From CAVPKN01 sp963832835 (GTDB lineage: Bacteria; Chlamydiota; Chlamydiia; Chlamydiales; JAAKFR01), in assembly GCA_963832835.1 (NCBI GenBank), contig CAWHVD010000001.1:1178001-1242000 (forward strand): 64,000 bases of DNA. The letters are read 5' to 3'. The notes beneath the pieces are model-generated. The model searched no databases, was not told where the DNA came from, and saw only the letters and a program-made list of their open reading frames with translations. The translations under genes were made by a program, and so were the position numbers. Positions within the stretch are counted from its first letter, which is position 1. Each line of letters opens with the position of its first letter. This document shows, one piece after another, positions 43,648 through 52,431 of the stretch.

Positions 43648-44976
43648 TTAGTAAAAATAGGGAAGGATCTTATAAGGGACTTTTTGGCAATGGCGTTGCC
43701 AACCCTCGCCATATTTTAGGCCACACCGTTCATCATCGCGCAGCGCCCTATCGATGAGCAGAATGGTGAGAAAGCAGACGTAAAAGTAGGGGAGGAAGTT
43801 GACAAATAGGGCAGGTAGGCTCCAACAGAGAGCTCCAATGATTTCGGGAATATAGTGAAAATGGCGCGCAAGGCCCCACCATCCTGATGCGAGCAAGAGG
43901 TTTTCTTTGACCATTCCCTCAGTTGTTTTGTACTTGACCGGTGTATATTGAGGCTTTTTCCCCCAGATGGTGCACTTGCCCGAAGATAAGCGGAATGCAA
44001 AGCGTTGCTGGTCGGCCCAGTAATTGATCAAGATCGCAGAACCTCCAACGATGAGCAATAGCGCTGCAAGAGGAAGGCCTAGGTGAATCGGATGGTGCAC
44101 CAGATACATGGTGGGAGAAGTGTAAATGCATGGCACCCACACCAAGCAACCCCAGCAGATATAAAAACCTGCTCTATCGTGCATAATATCGAGCGAACGG
44201 AGATATCCAGTCTCCCAGAAATAGAATTTGGTGAGATAGATAAATTGAAGCGCTATAGATACAACCATCGAATCGCTTAAACCATAGAGCTCTTTTTGTT
44301 TGGCTGCGTAAGAAATCAGAAGGAGTCCCCATCCCATCATACCAAAGCGACAGTTGGTAAACATTTTCAAATCCCAGCCTAAAACACGAGGGTAGAGCTC
44401 AGTGCCCCAGTAGTAGTCAAAAATGAAATTTCCTGTAAGACCCTGGTCATTAGATGAGGGGGCCAGTCGCCCTTTGAAATAGAGGAATAAACAATAGAGC
44501 AGGCTAAAACAGTTAAGTGCACCTAAGATTCCGCCAAGATTGTCATAAAGAATGGTAGCAGAAAACAAACCGAGAGAAGAAAAGCCGATAAAAAGAATCA
44601 TTGTCGTGAGGTAGGCACTGACACCGTTTGCTTTATAGACCGGTATGTTGCCATGGGGCGAGGGAGGCCCCTTAAAGGTAGTACCTGGCAGTACTTTCAT
44701 AAAAAAGAGCTGAACTGCAGCAAAAAGGGCAATGATCAACCACGCAAGAGGTGTACCAAAAAAATAGGGGCTCCAAATCTCGTACAGAAACGTGAAGAAT
44801 CCTTGAGTAGAAACTTTCTGCCAAAAGGTTGAAAAAGAGCCTTGTAACACTGTATTTGTGTACCAAAAAATCATCACGGCCGGCGGACAACAGGCGATTA
44901 AAAACAAAGGCCCTAGAGTTTGACGTAATTTTCTCAACATAATGGATCTCCTATGCATTTGATTTTGAGATATCAT
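43648..44976 (-). CDS. Sterol reductase family protein (ERG4/ERG24, DHCR7-like)
   Basis: This 442-residue membrane protein has about nine hydrophobic segments. Its C-terminal signature is that of delta-7/14/24 sterol reductases: SGWWGLARHFHYIPEI, then DRALRDDERCGLKYG, then CQKVPYKILPYFY at the end. GTELYPRVLGWDLKMF and DIMHDRAGFY also match. Eukaryotic members reduce sterol double bonds with NADPH. Bacteria generally lack this family, but homologues are reported in Coxiella and some environmental chlamydiae. No other sterol gene is nearby, so it may act on host sterols. A later in-frame ATG 12 codons in (MLRKLRQTLG) is an alternative start. Confidence 0.9.
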   Translation of the reverse strand: MISQNQMHRRSIMLRKLRQTLGPLFLIACCPPAVMIFWYTNTVLQGSFSTFWQKVSTQGFFTFLYEIWSPYFFGTPLAWLIIALFAAVQLFFMKVLPGTTFKGPPSPHGNIPVYKANGVSAYLTTMILFIGFSSLGLFSATILYDNLGGILGALNCFSLLYCLFLYFKGRLAPSSNDQGLTGNFIFDYYWGTELYPRVLGWDLKMFTNCRFGMMGWGLLLISYAAKQKELYGLSDSMVVSIALQFIYLTKFYFWETGYLRSLDIMHDRAGFYICWGCLVWVPCIYTSPTMYLVHHPIHLGLPLAALLLIVGGSAILINYWADQQRFAFRLSSGKCTIWGKKPQYTPVKYKTTEGMVKENLLLASGWWGLARHFHYIPEIIGALCWSLPALFVNFLPYFYVCFLTILLIDRALRDDERCGLKYGEGWQRHCQKVPYKILPYFY

Positions 44977-45116
44977 GTCTTACGATTATTAGTCTTGCAA
45001 AAACTACCTTGCTACGCATTTGTTCAATAATAACCAACTAAACATTCGTTATTTAGTTTAATTATTTTTAATATTTTAAATATGTTATAGTAATAAAAAT
45101 TACATACATATTTAAA

Positions 45117-47903
45117 ATGCATATTCCAGCTGAAAAAGATGATTCTTTACAACCTCGGTACTCATTTAATCGTGAGCAGGGGGAAGAGATTGTTCAGGGT
45201 TTACAGTCCGGAAATCGCCTTGCTTATGACACAGTTGCCCAAAAATTTGTCGTTCTTCCCAAAGGTAGTTCTGATGAAAAGCATATTCAAGATTTGGGGA
45301 CACTTACCAATAAAATCGATGAGTTCATCAAACACGCGCGCGGCAGGGGACTGTCAGATGAGGCTATTGGGAACATAGAAGAAGCGGCACGCGCGCGCAG
45401 CTACGAGCTTAAACAACGGGCCTCGGGTATGCGCGGGCTTTTTATTTCACAAGAAGAGCTATCGATTATAGATGCAAAGGCAGCATTGCTCGATCAAATG
45501 GCATCTACGGTCGATTCATGGGTGATGCATTATTTGGATGAATTCCGTCTGATCAGTGGGGGAATAACTGATAAATCAATTGAGCCAAGGCATCGAGAAT
45601 GGTATCTCAATCAAGGGATCTATCTTGAATATATGAAAACTGTAGATGAGCCTACAAGGCAGCAATTGGGCCTTGCTATGCTGCACGGCTATAGTAAGGC
45701 GGCTACTGTCCGCGAAGAGGATTCTAAAAGACTTGAAATTCAGACAACGCCCATCCTTCCACAGGATTTTAGATACCATCGCGGGGCATCCAACACACTC
45801 CTGGAAAGTGTTAATAGTGCCTACGCAAAGAAGATGGGGATTGATCCACCCGATCTTTATTTGGTGAGCAGCCCCCTGGTGCGGGAAGTGTTTGCACGTG
45901 AGATGCCCATTGCACAAGTGCATTTAGATATAGGGAGTGAAGAAGAGTTCGGAGCGATGATCGACCAATTTTTAAACCAAGCCTCAAAGGGGATTGTCCC
46001 TGAAAGATTGGCACTATTTGACATCACACGCTTGATGGTAGCTTATCAATACAATCCAGGTGATATTTATCTAATTGTAAAAGGATTAGAGGTAATCGCA
46101 AAGGAAAGGGCACAAGAATATGCAAAAATGCATCCTGAAATGACATCTTATGGGATCGAGGTGCTCTTGTCTAAGTTACAGCCCTATGCGTTGATGCAAC
46201 ATCAAGGCCAACATGTCTTGTTAACTCCCTGGATATTTGAGCATACCTCTGAAAAGCCCTCATTCATCAAAAAAATCTTAACACGCTCGGGGTTTTACTT
46301 AAGTCCGGATCAGGCAAAATCAGCCTGGCTTGCTATAGAGACTCCTCTGCAAATTTTGCAGGTTTTAGGCCTTCCCGGCACTTCTTTGGGTACAAGAGGC
46401 ACAGAGGTTCCTCAGGTATGCGCGGATTTCAAAGCCTTTTTAGAGGCACCTATTCTGCAAAAATTTAAGGCACTTTCGGATGCTACAGGTGCACCGCCCT
46501 ATTTAAAAATACTGCCCCGAGCGACGGTTGCGCTGTTAGAGGGGCTCGGTGAACACAATATAAATCAAGTGTTTGAAGCCAAAGGTATCGGTGATGTCCT
46601 GCAAATTGCGTATTTCCGTATCTTCAATGCGATGAATGAGGCGATCTTTCGCAAGGATGATCTGGTCGCTTTCAATAACCAAATTGAGCTCATTCATCAA
46701 GAAGTGCAAACGATTCTCACCATTGTCACACCCTATGGAGAAGAGGCATTTTCAAGGAGTGTCATCGCCAACCTGACAAGCGGGGAGCATCCTGTCATAC
46801 CCTCCGAACTGCCAGAGCCTCGTGTACACCTTAAACACTCAGCTTTACATTCCGTTTCAAGTGCGTTGGCAAGTATTGAAGCGCAAAAAGGAACCAACCA
46901 GCTCAATGTAGCCGTATTGAAGGACAGTTACTACGAGTCGGGCCACTTGCTCGACTATTCAAGCGCCTATCAGGTATCTACGTTTAATGGTGATCGAAGA
47001 GTCTTTGATACACCCCCTTCTCTGCCCCTCGATGTCTTTTTATGCGAATTTCATCACAATATTTCTGTTAACCGACAAGAGTATCATCCCGAGCCGATTA
47101 CAAATTTTGTCAAAGCTATGGTTGCACGCGACAGAGTTGCAGAAATATTTACTGTCATCATCGATACCACCATTAATCTTGAACAATCTGAGGATATTCG
47201 CTTTTTTCTTGAAGATCCTGAAATCAAAAATCTCATCGAGCAAGGGAAGCTCAACGTAGTACTTGTCAGAAGCGCACAAAAATTTGATATGCTCGGCATC
47301 GATAATTTTTACGGAGGAATTTCCTGTTCTATCAACAATCCTGATTTTTTTCAGAAGTTTAATAAAAGGATGGACAATCCCGATGACCAGTTGAAAGGTT
47401 TGAGCTATCAAGGTTTAACCCATCTACAAAAACATGCAAGCGATGCAATTGAAGCTTACCGTAGCGCTTTAATGGCAAATACACAGGCCTTGTATCGTTT
47501 AATGCCTAAATCTGCGATCTACCAGATCGACACCACAAATCCAATGCAAATTTCAAGGATTGAAGATGAGCGACTGGTGTTTTTGGATATCAAATTCCCA
47601 GGATATCCTCATGTTGCTCAAGCATTCAGCCGTTCTTTTGGAAGATATGTCCAATTACATCGATTACCTCTTTCTATGCGCCCAAGCTTTGGTTTTGCTA
47701 CAACCAATTTTGTGACGATTCGGCAAGAAGGTTCGTGGATCATGCGCATTAATCCCGGGTTAGAGAGTAGCGATACCCTGAAGCTTTACGCACAATTTTT
47801 CGTTCAGGTTCAAAAGATCATCGATCAAACCAGAAGCGAAAACCCTAATAAATTCCTGGAAGAAATGGATGGCCTTATTGCAGCAAAGATCAAGCTAATG
47901 TAG
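45117..47903 (+). CDS. Large protein of unknown function (928 residues)
   Basis: The protein has no signal peptide or obvious membrane segment and no family that I recognise. It is soluble, mixed alpha/beta in look, with a hydrophilic N-terminus (MHIPAEKDDSLQPRYSFN). The C-terminal third contains LRFFLEDP-like and IRQEGSWIMRINPGLESSDT segments. It starts at an ATG with a poor ribosome site in very AT-rich DNA. It stands alone between a sterol reductase homologue and a DedA gene, and size and isolation resemble other species-specific chlamydial proteins. A secreted effector is possible but unsupported. Confidence 0.75.
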   Translation: MHIPAEKDDSLQPRYSFNREQGEEIVQGLQSGNRLAYDTVAQKFVVLPKGSSDEKHIQDLGTLTNKIDEFIKHARGRGLSDEAIGNIEEAARARSYELKQRASGMRGLFISQEELSIIDAKAALLDQMASTVDSWVMHYLDEFRLISGGITDKSIEPRHREWYLNQGIYLEYMKTVDEPTRQQLGLAMLHGYSKAATVREEDSKRLEIQTTPILPQDFRYHRGASNTLLESVNSAYAKKMGIDPPDLYLVSSPLVREVFAREMPIAQVHLDIGSEEEFGAMIDQFLNQASKGIVPERLALFDITRLMVAYQYNPGDIYLIVKGLEVIAKERAQEYAKMHPEMTSYGIEVLLSKLQPYALMQHQGQHVLLTPWIFEHTSEKPSFIKKILTRSGFYLSPDQAKSAWLAIETPLQILQVLGLPGTSLGTRGTEVPQVCADFKAFLEAPILQKFKALSDATGAPPYLKILPRATVALLEGLGEHNINQVFEAKGIGDVLQIAYFRIFNAMNEAIFRKDDLVAFNNQIELIHQEVQTILTIVTPYGEEAFSRSVIANLTSGEHPVIPSELPEPRVHLKHSALHSVSSALASIEAQKGTNQLNVAVLKDSYYESGHLLDYSSAYQVSTFNGDRRVFDTPPSLPLDVFLCEFHHNISVNRQEYHPEPITNFVKAMVARDRVAEIFTVIIDTTINLEQSEDIRFFLEDPEIKNLIEQGKLNVVLVRSAQKFDMLGIDNFYGGISCSINNPDFFQKFNKRMDNPDDQLKGLSYQGLTHLQKHASDAIEAYRSALMANTQALYRLMPKSAIYQIDTTNPMQISRIEDERLVFLDIKFPGYPHVAQAFSRSFGRYVQLHRLPLSMRPSFGFATTNFVTIRQEGSWIMRINPGLESSDTLKLYAQFFVQVQKIIDQTRSENPNKFLEEMDGLIAAKIKLM

Positions 47904-47938
47904 TTTTTCGCAATGCAGCCACCCTAGTTTTGATCCCA

Positions 47939-48454
47939 TCAAGTTTTATGAACCAATGAGCTAAAGAAGGGGTGCATGTAATAGCCTATTGCGAGAAATG
48001 TAGATGACCAAATGATAGCCCCCGAATAAGCATATAGAGCAAAAAGGTGGTACTCTAACTTGGCTCCTCCTGCCACGAAACCGACGATATGGCGGAACAG
48101 GGGAATGAAATAGCCTATGGTTAGGACCCACTTTCCGATTTTTGCGAACCACAGATGGACCCTCGCGATGTTTTCTTGTGTAAGATTCAAAGTAGGGCCA
48201 TAGCGCTTGATGACCCACTTACCCACTAAGCGCCCCAGGAGATAGCTGATGGTGATTCCCGACATACTTCCTAACCAGGCAAAAATGACCGTAACTGGGA
48301 GATTGATTTGATGGTGTGCGGCTAAATAACCGGCACTGACCAGCAGCGTTTCATCCGGGATAGGCAATCCTACGATTCCCAACATAAGGGCAAAGAACAA
48401 GAAGATGGGGCCAAACTGAAGCAAATATTCAACGATTAGACTATGTGCCAGCAC
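47939..48454 (-). CDS. DedA family membrane protein
   Basis: This 171-residue protein is shorter than typical DedA (about 200-220). It has LMLGIVGLPIPDETLLVSAGYLA, GSMSGITISYLLGRLVGKW and the amphipathic IPLFRHIVGFVAGGAKL, where the conserved Arg and Gly of the family lie. DedA proteins translocate undecaprenyl phosphate or other lipids. Four or five hydrophobic segments are visible. The final helices appear shortened. It is convergent with the 928-residue gene and divergent from the lipoprotein gene. Confidence 0.88.
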   Translation of the reverse strand: MLAHSLIVEYLLQFGPIFLFFALMLGIVGLPIPDETLLVSAGYLAAHHQINLPVTVIFAWLGSMSGITISYLLGRLVGKWVIKRYGPTLNLTQENIARVHLWFAKIGKWVLTIGYFIPLFRHIVGFVAGGAKLEYHLFALYAYSGAIIWSSTFLAIGYYMHPFFSSLVHKT

Positions 48455-48522
48455 TACGCTCTCAGGGGTTGATTTTTTTATAAACTATCTAGAAAATAAT
48501 GGCCAATGGAATAGAGGGCTTT

Positions 48523-49122
48523 ATGAAAAAATTAAGTTTGCTAATGGGATTAGCTTTAATGAGTGGTTGTGCCAGTTACAGAGCAGCGCCCTTGCATACA
48601 ATTGCTACGAAGCAGTCGTGGATGCCCTGGAAGGTAAGCGATGTTCTGATTGCTGCGAGGACTTTTGATGAGGAAGATTGCAAGCAATATTTAGATCGTG
48701 ATGTGATCAGCAAGGGATATCTGCCGATACAAATTACGATTGAAAACAAGTCAGATCACAATTACCTCTTCTCCTTAGATAGGGTCAGTCTCTCTTGCAC
48801 ACCTACTGAGGATGTAGCCGAACAGGTCCATACCTCGACAGTGGGACGCGCAGCAGGATATGGGGCAGCGGCCCTCTTTTTTTGGCCTTTTGCTATTCCG
48901 GCTATAGTAGACGGGGTTCTTTCGGTACAAGCTAATGAATCTTTAGATTCCGACTTTGCATCAAAAGGAGCTAAAGACCAAGTTGTTGCGGCGCACGCAC
49001 ATGTGAACATGGTGATGTTTGTTCCCGAAAGTGACTTTGATAACGTATTCAATATTACGTTAATTGACGTTCAAACCAATCAACCCCGTGAATTCACAGT
49101 CCGCACCTCTTCGTATCGATAA
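48523..49122 (+). CDS. Lipoprotein, unknown function
   Basis: I choose the ATG at 48523 (199 residues) with AGAGGG upstream, because MKKLSLLMGLALMSGCASY is a complete lipoprotein signal with lipobox LMSGC and Cys16 as the acylated residue. The mature protein has a beta-rich part (PIQITIENKSDHNYLFSL), a hydrophobic segment (YGAAALFFWPFAIPAIVDGV) that may be a hairpin or membrane dip, and a second beta-part. No family was recognised. A long AT palindrome follows the stop. Confidence 0.8.
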   Translation: MKKLSLLMGLALMSGCASYRAAPLHTIATKQSWMPWKVSDVLIAARTFDEEDCKQYLDRDVISKGYLPIQITIENKSDHNYLFSLDRVSLSCTPTEDVAEQVHTSTVGRAAGYGAAALFFWPFAIPAIVDGVLSVQANESLDSDFASKGAKDQVVAAHAHVNMVMFVPESDFDNVFNITLIDVQTNQPREFTVRTSSYR

Positions 49123-49133
49123 GCTCGACTTTG

Positions 49134-49165
49134 GGATTTTTTTAATACGCGTATTAAAAAAAATC
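49134..49165. terminator. AT-rich palindrome downstream of the lipoprotein gene
   Basis: GGATTTTTTTAATACG and CGTATTAAAAAAAATCC form an almost perfect palindrome with no loop. It could act as a bidirectional transcription end; the T-run is inside the stem, so the call is tentative. Confidence 0.5.
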
Positions 49166-49310
49166 CTAAAGTGGACCCTGTAATCTTTTAAATAACAAGT
49201 TCCTAATTTCAGGGTCAGAAATCATTTTATTAATGATTTTTGTAGAAACTATTGCAATGCATTTTAATTTTTGAGATGATGTCCGTTTATTTGTTAATAC
49301 AACTGCCTTT

Positions 49311-50399
49311 ATGTCAAGAGATAATTTGAAATTGAGCTATGCGCTCGACTTGTCTTTAGATGAGTGGAAAAGCTGGTGCTCCTCTCAACAATTACCCGCT
49401 TACGTCGGTAAGCAGGTGTTTGAATGGATATACCGTAAGGGTGTCTTGAGTCCCTCCGCATTTTCCAATATTTCTGCAGCCCTGCGAGAGCTGTTGCAAA
49501 AAGCATTTCGGTGGGATGCGCTCGCTATCGATTCTCACCTCACATCGCAAGATGGCAGCCAAAAATTTCTTCTCCGCACAGACGATAATCTTCTTGCTGA
49601 AATGGTCTTAATGCCCAGTGAAAACAGAACGACATTGTGCATTAGTTGTCAGGTGGGATGCAAAATGGGCTGCACCTTCTGCCAGACAGGCAAGATGGGT
49701 TTCAAACGAAATTTAAGCTCTGGTGAAATTCTAGCACAGATTCATCTAGCAAATGGCTTTACACCTCAGCGAGTCACGAACATCGTCTTCATGGGAATGG
49801 GCGAGCCGCTCGATAACTACGAGGAGGTCGTGAAAGCCTGCCGTATTATGATTGCCCCTGAGGGTTTTGCCCTCTCCAAATCCCGTGTGACCATTTCGAC
49901 TGCTGGACTTGTCCCCGAAATCAAAAGACTTGGCACCGATCTGCCGGTACGTTTGGCAATCTCACTGCATTCAGCCGATGAAACGCAACGCAGTGACATG
50001 ATGCCCATCAACCGGAAGTATAGTCTCCAAGATTTAAAAGCAGTTCTGTTAGAATACCCTTCGCCAGCACGTTATGGAATTACGTTTGAATATGTCATGA
50101 TCGAGGGGGTGAACGACACTCTAGCTCATGCCAAAAAGCTTGTACGTTATGTGCATGGCCTTAAAGCGAAGGTCAATTTGATTCCAGTCAATCACTTCCC
50201 AGGTGTGCCCATCCGCGCTTCTAGTGCAGAGCGTCTCCAGCAATTTCAAGCCTACCTCACCGAACGTTCGATCCCAGCCCCTGTCCGTTATAGCCGCGGC
50301 CAGGATATCAGCGGTGGCTGTGGTCAGCTTGCCGCCAAAAGGGCGGAGCAAATCCATCTCGATCCACAGACTGTCCGCCGTCTTAAAGCCTCAACATAG
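49311..50399 (+). CDS. rlmN: 23S rRNA (adenine2503-C2)-methyltransferase, radical SAM
   Basis: This 362-residue enzyme methylates C2 of A2503 in 23S rRNA and A37 in some tRNAs. The radical SAM motif is CKMGCTFC (Cx3Cx2C). Before it lies TTLCISCQVG, after it QTGKMGFKRNLSSGEI, then NIVFMGMGEPLDNYEEV and LAISLHSADETQRSDMMP. The C-terminal catalytic Cys is in SGGCGQLAAKR. All key residues appear intact. The ATG has only a weak ribosome site. Confidence 0.95.
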   Translation: MSRDNLKLSYALDLSLDEWKSWCSSQQLPAYVGKQVFEWIYRKGVLSPSAFSNISAALRELLQKAFRWDALAIDSHLTSQDGSQKFLLRTDDNLLAEMVLMPSENRTTLCISCQVGCKMGCTFCQTGKMGFKRNLSSGEILAQIHLANGFTPQRVTNIVFMGMGEPLDNYEEVVKACRIMIAPEGFALSKSRVTISTAGLVPEIKRLGTDLPVRLAISLHSADETQRSDMMPINRKYSLQDLKAVLLEYPSPARYGITFEYVMIEGVNDTLAHAKKLVRYVHGLKAKVNLIPVNHFPGVPIRASSAERLQQFQAYLTERSIPAPVRYSRGQDISGGCGQLAAKRAEQIHLDPQTVRRLKAST

Positions 50400-50405
50400 T
50401 ACCTT

Positions 50406-50495
50406 ATACCGTTTCCAGAAAATAAAGTCACAAATTTGGGCTGTCTAACATGCCATCCAGTCTAAATTTGTAGTGTTATTTCTACGGATTGGTAT
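50406..50495. mobile_element. 90-bp hybrid miniature element
   Basis: The left end ATACCGTTTCCAGAAAATAA matches the 163-bp family. The right end, read inverted, is ATACCAATCCGTAGAAATAA and matches the fragment at 29854-29897. Short interior. It lies 7 bp after the rlmN stop and 4 bp before the rhodanese remnant's stop. Confidence 0.75.
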
Positions 50496-50498
50496 AAG

Positions 50499-50650
50499 TC
50501 AGAGGGTACAAAAGGCTTCGATCCCATCGATGAGGGAGTAGGCGTTGGTGTAACCAGTTTCGCGTAATCGTTTTACTAATGTGTGGCTTCTGCGGCCGCG
50601 TGCGCAAAAAAAGAGATAGCGCCTCTGAGGATCTATTTCACGATATGACT
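50499..50650 (-). pseudogene. Rhodanese-domain C-terminal remnant
   Basis: The last about 50 residues of a rhodanese domain can be read: EIDPQRRYLFFCARGRRSHT, then LRETGYTNAYSLIDGIEAF. The active-site loop CARGRRS is intact, but the N-terminal half of the domain is missing; that DNA encodes the end of the permease in another frame. An ATG 94 bp further upstream exists in frame (81 residues), so a short product is possible. It most likely remains from a disrupted gene. Confidence 0.6.
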
Positions 50651-52431
50651 TTGAGGGTTGTGTGTTCAGGAAGGTGAGGACGGAGCAGCTCGACGTAGTT
50701 GCCTCGGATCGCTGACAAGACTTTAGATGAGGGGGCGTCGACAATTACGCGAGTAGCTTCTAAGCGGAATGTATAGGCAGCGGCTATATCGACGAAAGAA
50801 TCGGTTACACTATAGTAGTAGTTGATTAACTCGGGATCTCCATTTTCTTGGGCATATTTGAAAATCCGCTTGGCTACCGGATCATTCGCTGTGGTCCGCT
50901 TCAGGTCTCGATCAGAGATTACTTTTTGTTCACGCACAAAGAGGATATTTAAGGGTGTTTTATGGGTTTTTGATTCCTCGACGGATGTTTTGAGAGCTTT
51001 ATCCAACTTCCTGACCACGCATAGGTCAGCCTTGCTACGGAAATCGGGAGACATTACTACTTCTTGAGCAAGCGCTGGAACCTTTTTTAACATTTTTGCA
51101 AGTTGTCTTAGGGCAAGCCCGACCAACATGATACACAGCACAAAGTAGCGTGCATGCGATTTTTGGATAAAAAGTGTAATTTCGATTGCCAGCATGACAA
51201 GAAAAACAGAGAACATAAAAATTCTCTCTGCCCGTTTCAAGGGCAGTTTCTTGTAGGTCGATGTTGACCAGAGATTGACTGCAATGGCTCCAACAAAACC
51301 AATAGCGTATAAGTCTGCAAGCAAAACGAGATTGTCAAAGGAGAAAATCAGGAGAGCCGGGATGAGACCTGCTACCAGAAGAGGTAGAAGGGGGACGCCG
51401 AATTTATTGACCTTAAGGAAGCCCTTAGGGAGCTCATCATCGCTAGCCATGAGGTATTGCAATGAGATCAAGCCATTGATTGCCGTATTCACGGCAGATA
51501 AGAGAATCAAACCGACGACAAATCTGAGGATATGAGCAAAGACCAAGCCTGAAGTGGCACCTAAAACTTCAGTCCCAAAAGTGAGGGCTAAGTAACTTAG
51601 CATATTGTTTTGCACATCGGTAAAGCCGGGGGCAGAAACGTTATGATTTTGGAATACAAAGCCACTAATGGACGACGCTGCGAGACCAAAAATAGTGGTG
51701 TAAACCACCACCTCGATCATCACTATCAAAATAGAGGGAGTTGAGGTGTATGTGACAACGGGTTTTTTCCAGTTTGATCCGGGGTTAAGCTTCATGATCG
51801 AGGTGGTATTTGCGATAGTTTCCACACCTGAAAGGGCTACAATGACAGAACAAAATTGAGTCCACAAAGTGAGGGGATTTTTTGCAGGAGCTTGGAGATG
51901 GACCCACCCTTTAGCCAAGAAAGGGGTTGATAGAAGGGCCAGTCCGGTAAAAACCGCAACGGCGGCTATGGCGATGATCAAGGCAAAAGATCCCGTATGG
52001 CGTGGCCCGAGATAGTTAATCAGGCCAATCAGAATAGTAAAAATGGCAGCATATAAGACCGGATCGGCAACATTAAAATAGTAAAAAGCGGACAAGGCGC
52101 TAAGAGAGGCTGTGACAAGATAATCAGCGACCAGAAAAAAAGCCCCAATCACAGCAAGCCATTCGAGTTTGGGGTTATCGAGCGCCCGTTTACGGACGCT
52201 GGAGTACACTCCACCCCCATTAGGGTAAAAGCGGCAGATGATGATATAGTTGAGGCCCACAAAAAGAGAAAGAACGGAAACGGCGAGCAACGGCCAGAAA
52301 GAGGCATAACCAGCAATGGCGAATGCCAAACCGATTACATAGGCTTTACTAGTGCCCCAATCGCCATAAAGGATGGCTGCAGCCCTCGAAGCATCAATGT
52401 CACGCGGTCTATGTGTAGTTGTTACGAGCAT
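50638..52431 (-). CDS. APC-family amino-acid permease with UspA-like C-terminal domain
   Basis: This 597-residue protein has about 12 hydrophobic segments over residues 25-450, with DWGTSKAYVIGLAFAIAG, NGGGVYSSVRKRA, VALSGVETIANTT and ASDDELPKGFLKVNKFGVP, typical of the amino acid-polyamine-organocation group. Residues about 460-597 form a soluble domain resembling universal stress proteins (NILFVREQKVISD..., ATRVIVDAPSSKVLSAIRGN), known as a regulatory tail in some permeases. The substrate is unknown. It overlaps the flavoprotein by 10 bp and its own end overlaps the rhodanese remnant. Confidence 0.9.
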   Translation of the reverse strand: MLVTTTHRPRDIDASRAAAILYGDWGTSKAYVIGLAFAIAGYASFWPLLAVSVLSLFVGLNYIIICRFYPNGGGVYSSVRKRALDNPKLEWLAVIGAFFLVADYLVTASLSALSAFYYFNVADPVLYAAIFTILIGLINYLGPRHTGSFALIIAIAAVAVFTGLALLSTPFLAKGWVHLQAPAKNPLTLWTQFCSVIVALSGVETIANTTSIMKLNPGSNWKKPVVTYTSTPSILIVMIEVVVYTTIFGLAASSISGFVFQNHNVSAPGFTDVQNNMLSYLALTFGTEVLGATSGLVFAHILRFVVGLILLSAVNTAINGLISLQYLMASDDELPKGFLKVNKFGVPLLPLLVAGLIPALLIFSFDNLVLLADLYAIGFVGAIAVNLWSTSTYKKLPLKRAERIFMFSVFLVMLAIEITLFIQKSHARYFVLCIMLVGLALRQLAKMLKKVPALAQEVVMSPDFRSKADLCVVRKLDKALKTSVEESKTHKTPLNILFVREQKVISDRDLKRTTANDPVAKRIFKYAQENGDPELINYYYSVTDSFVDIAAAYTFRLEATRVIVDAPSSKVLSAIRGNYVELLRPHLPEHTTLKVIS

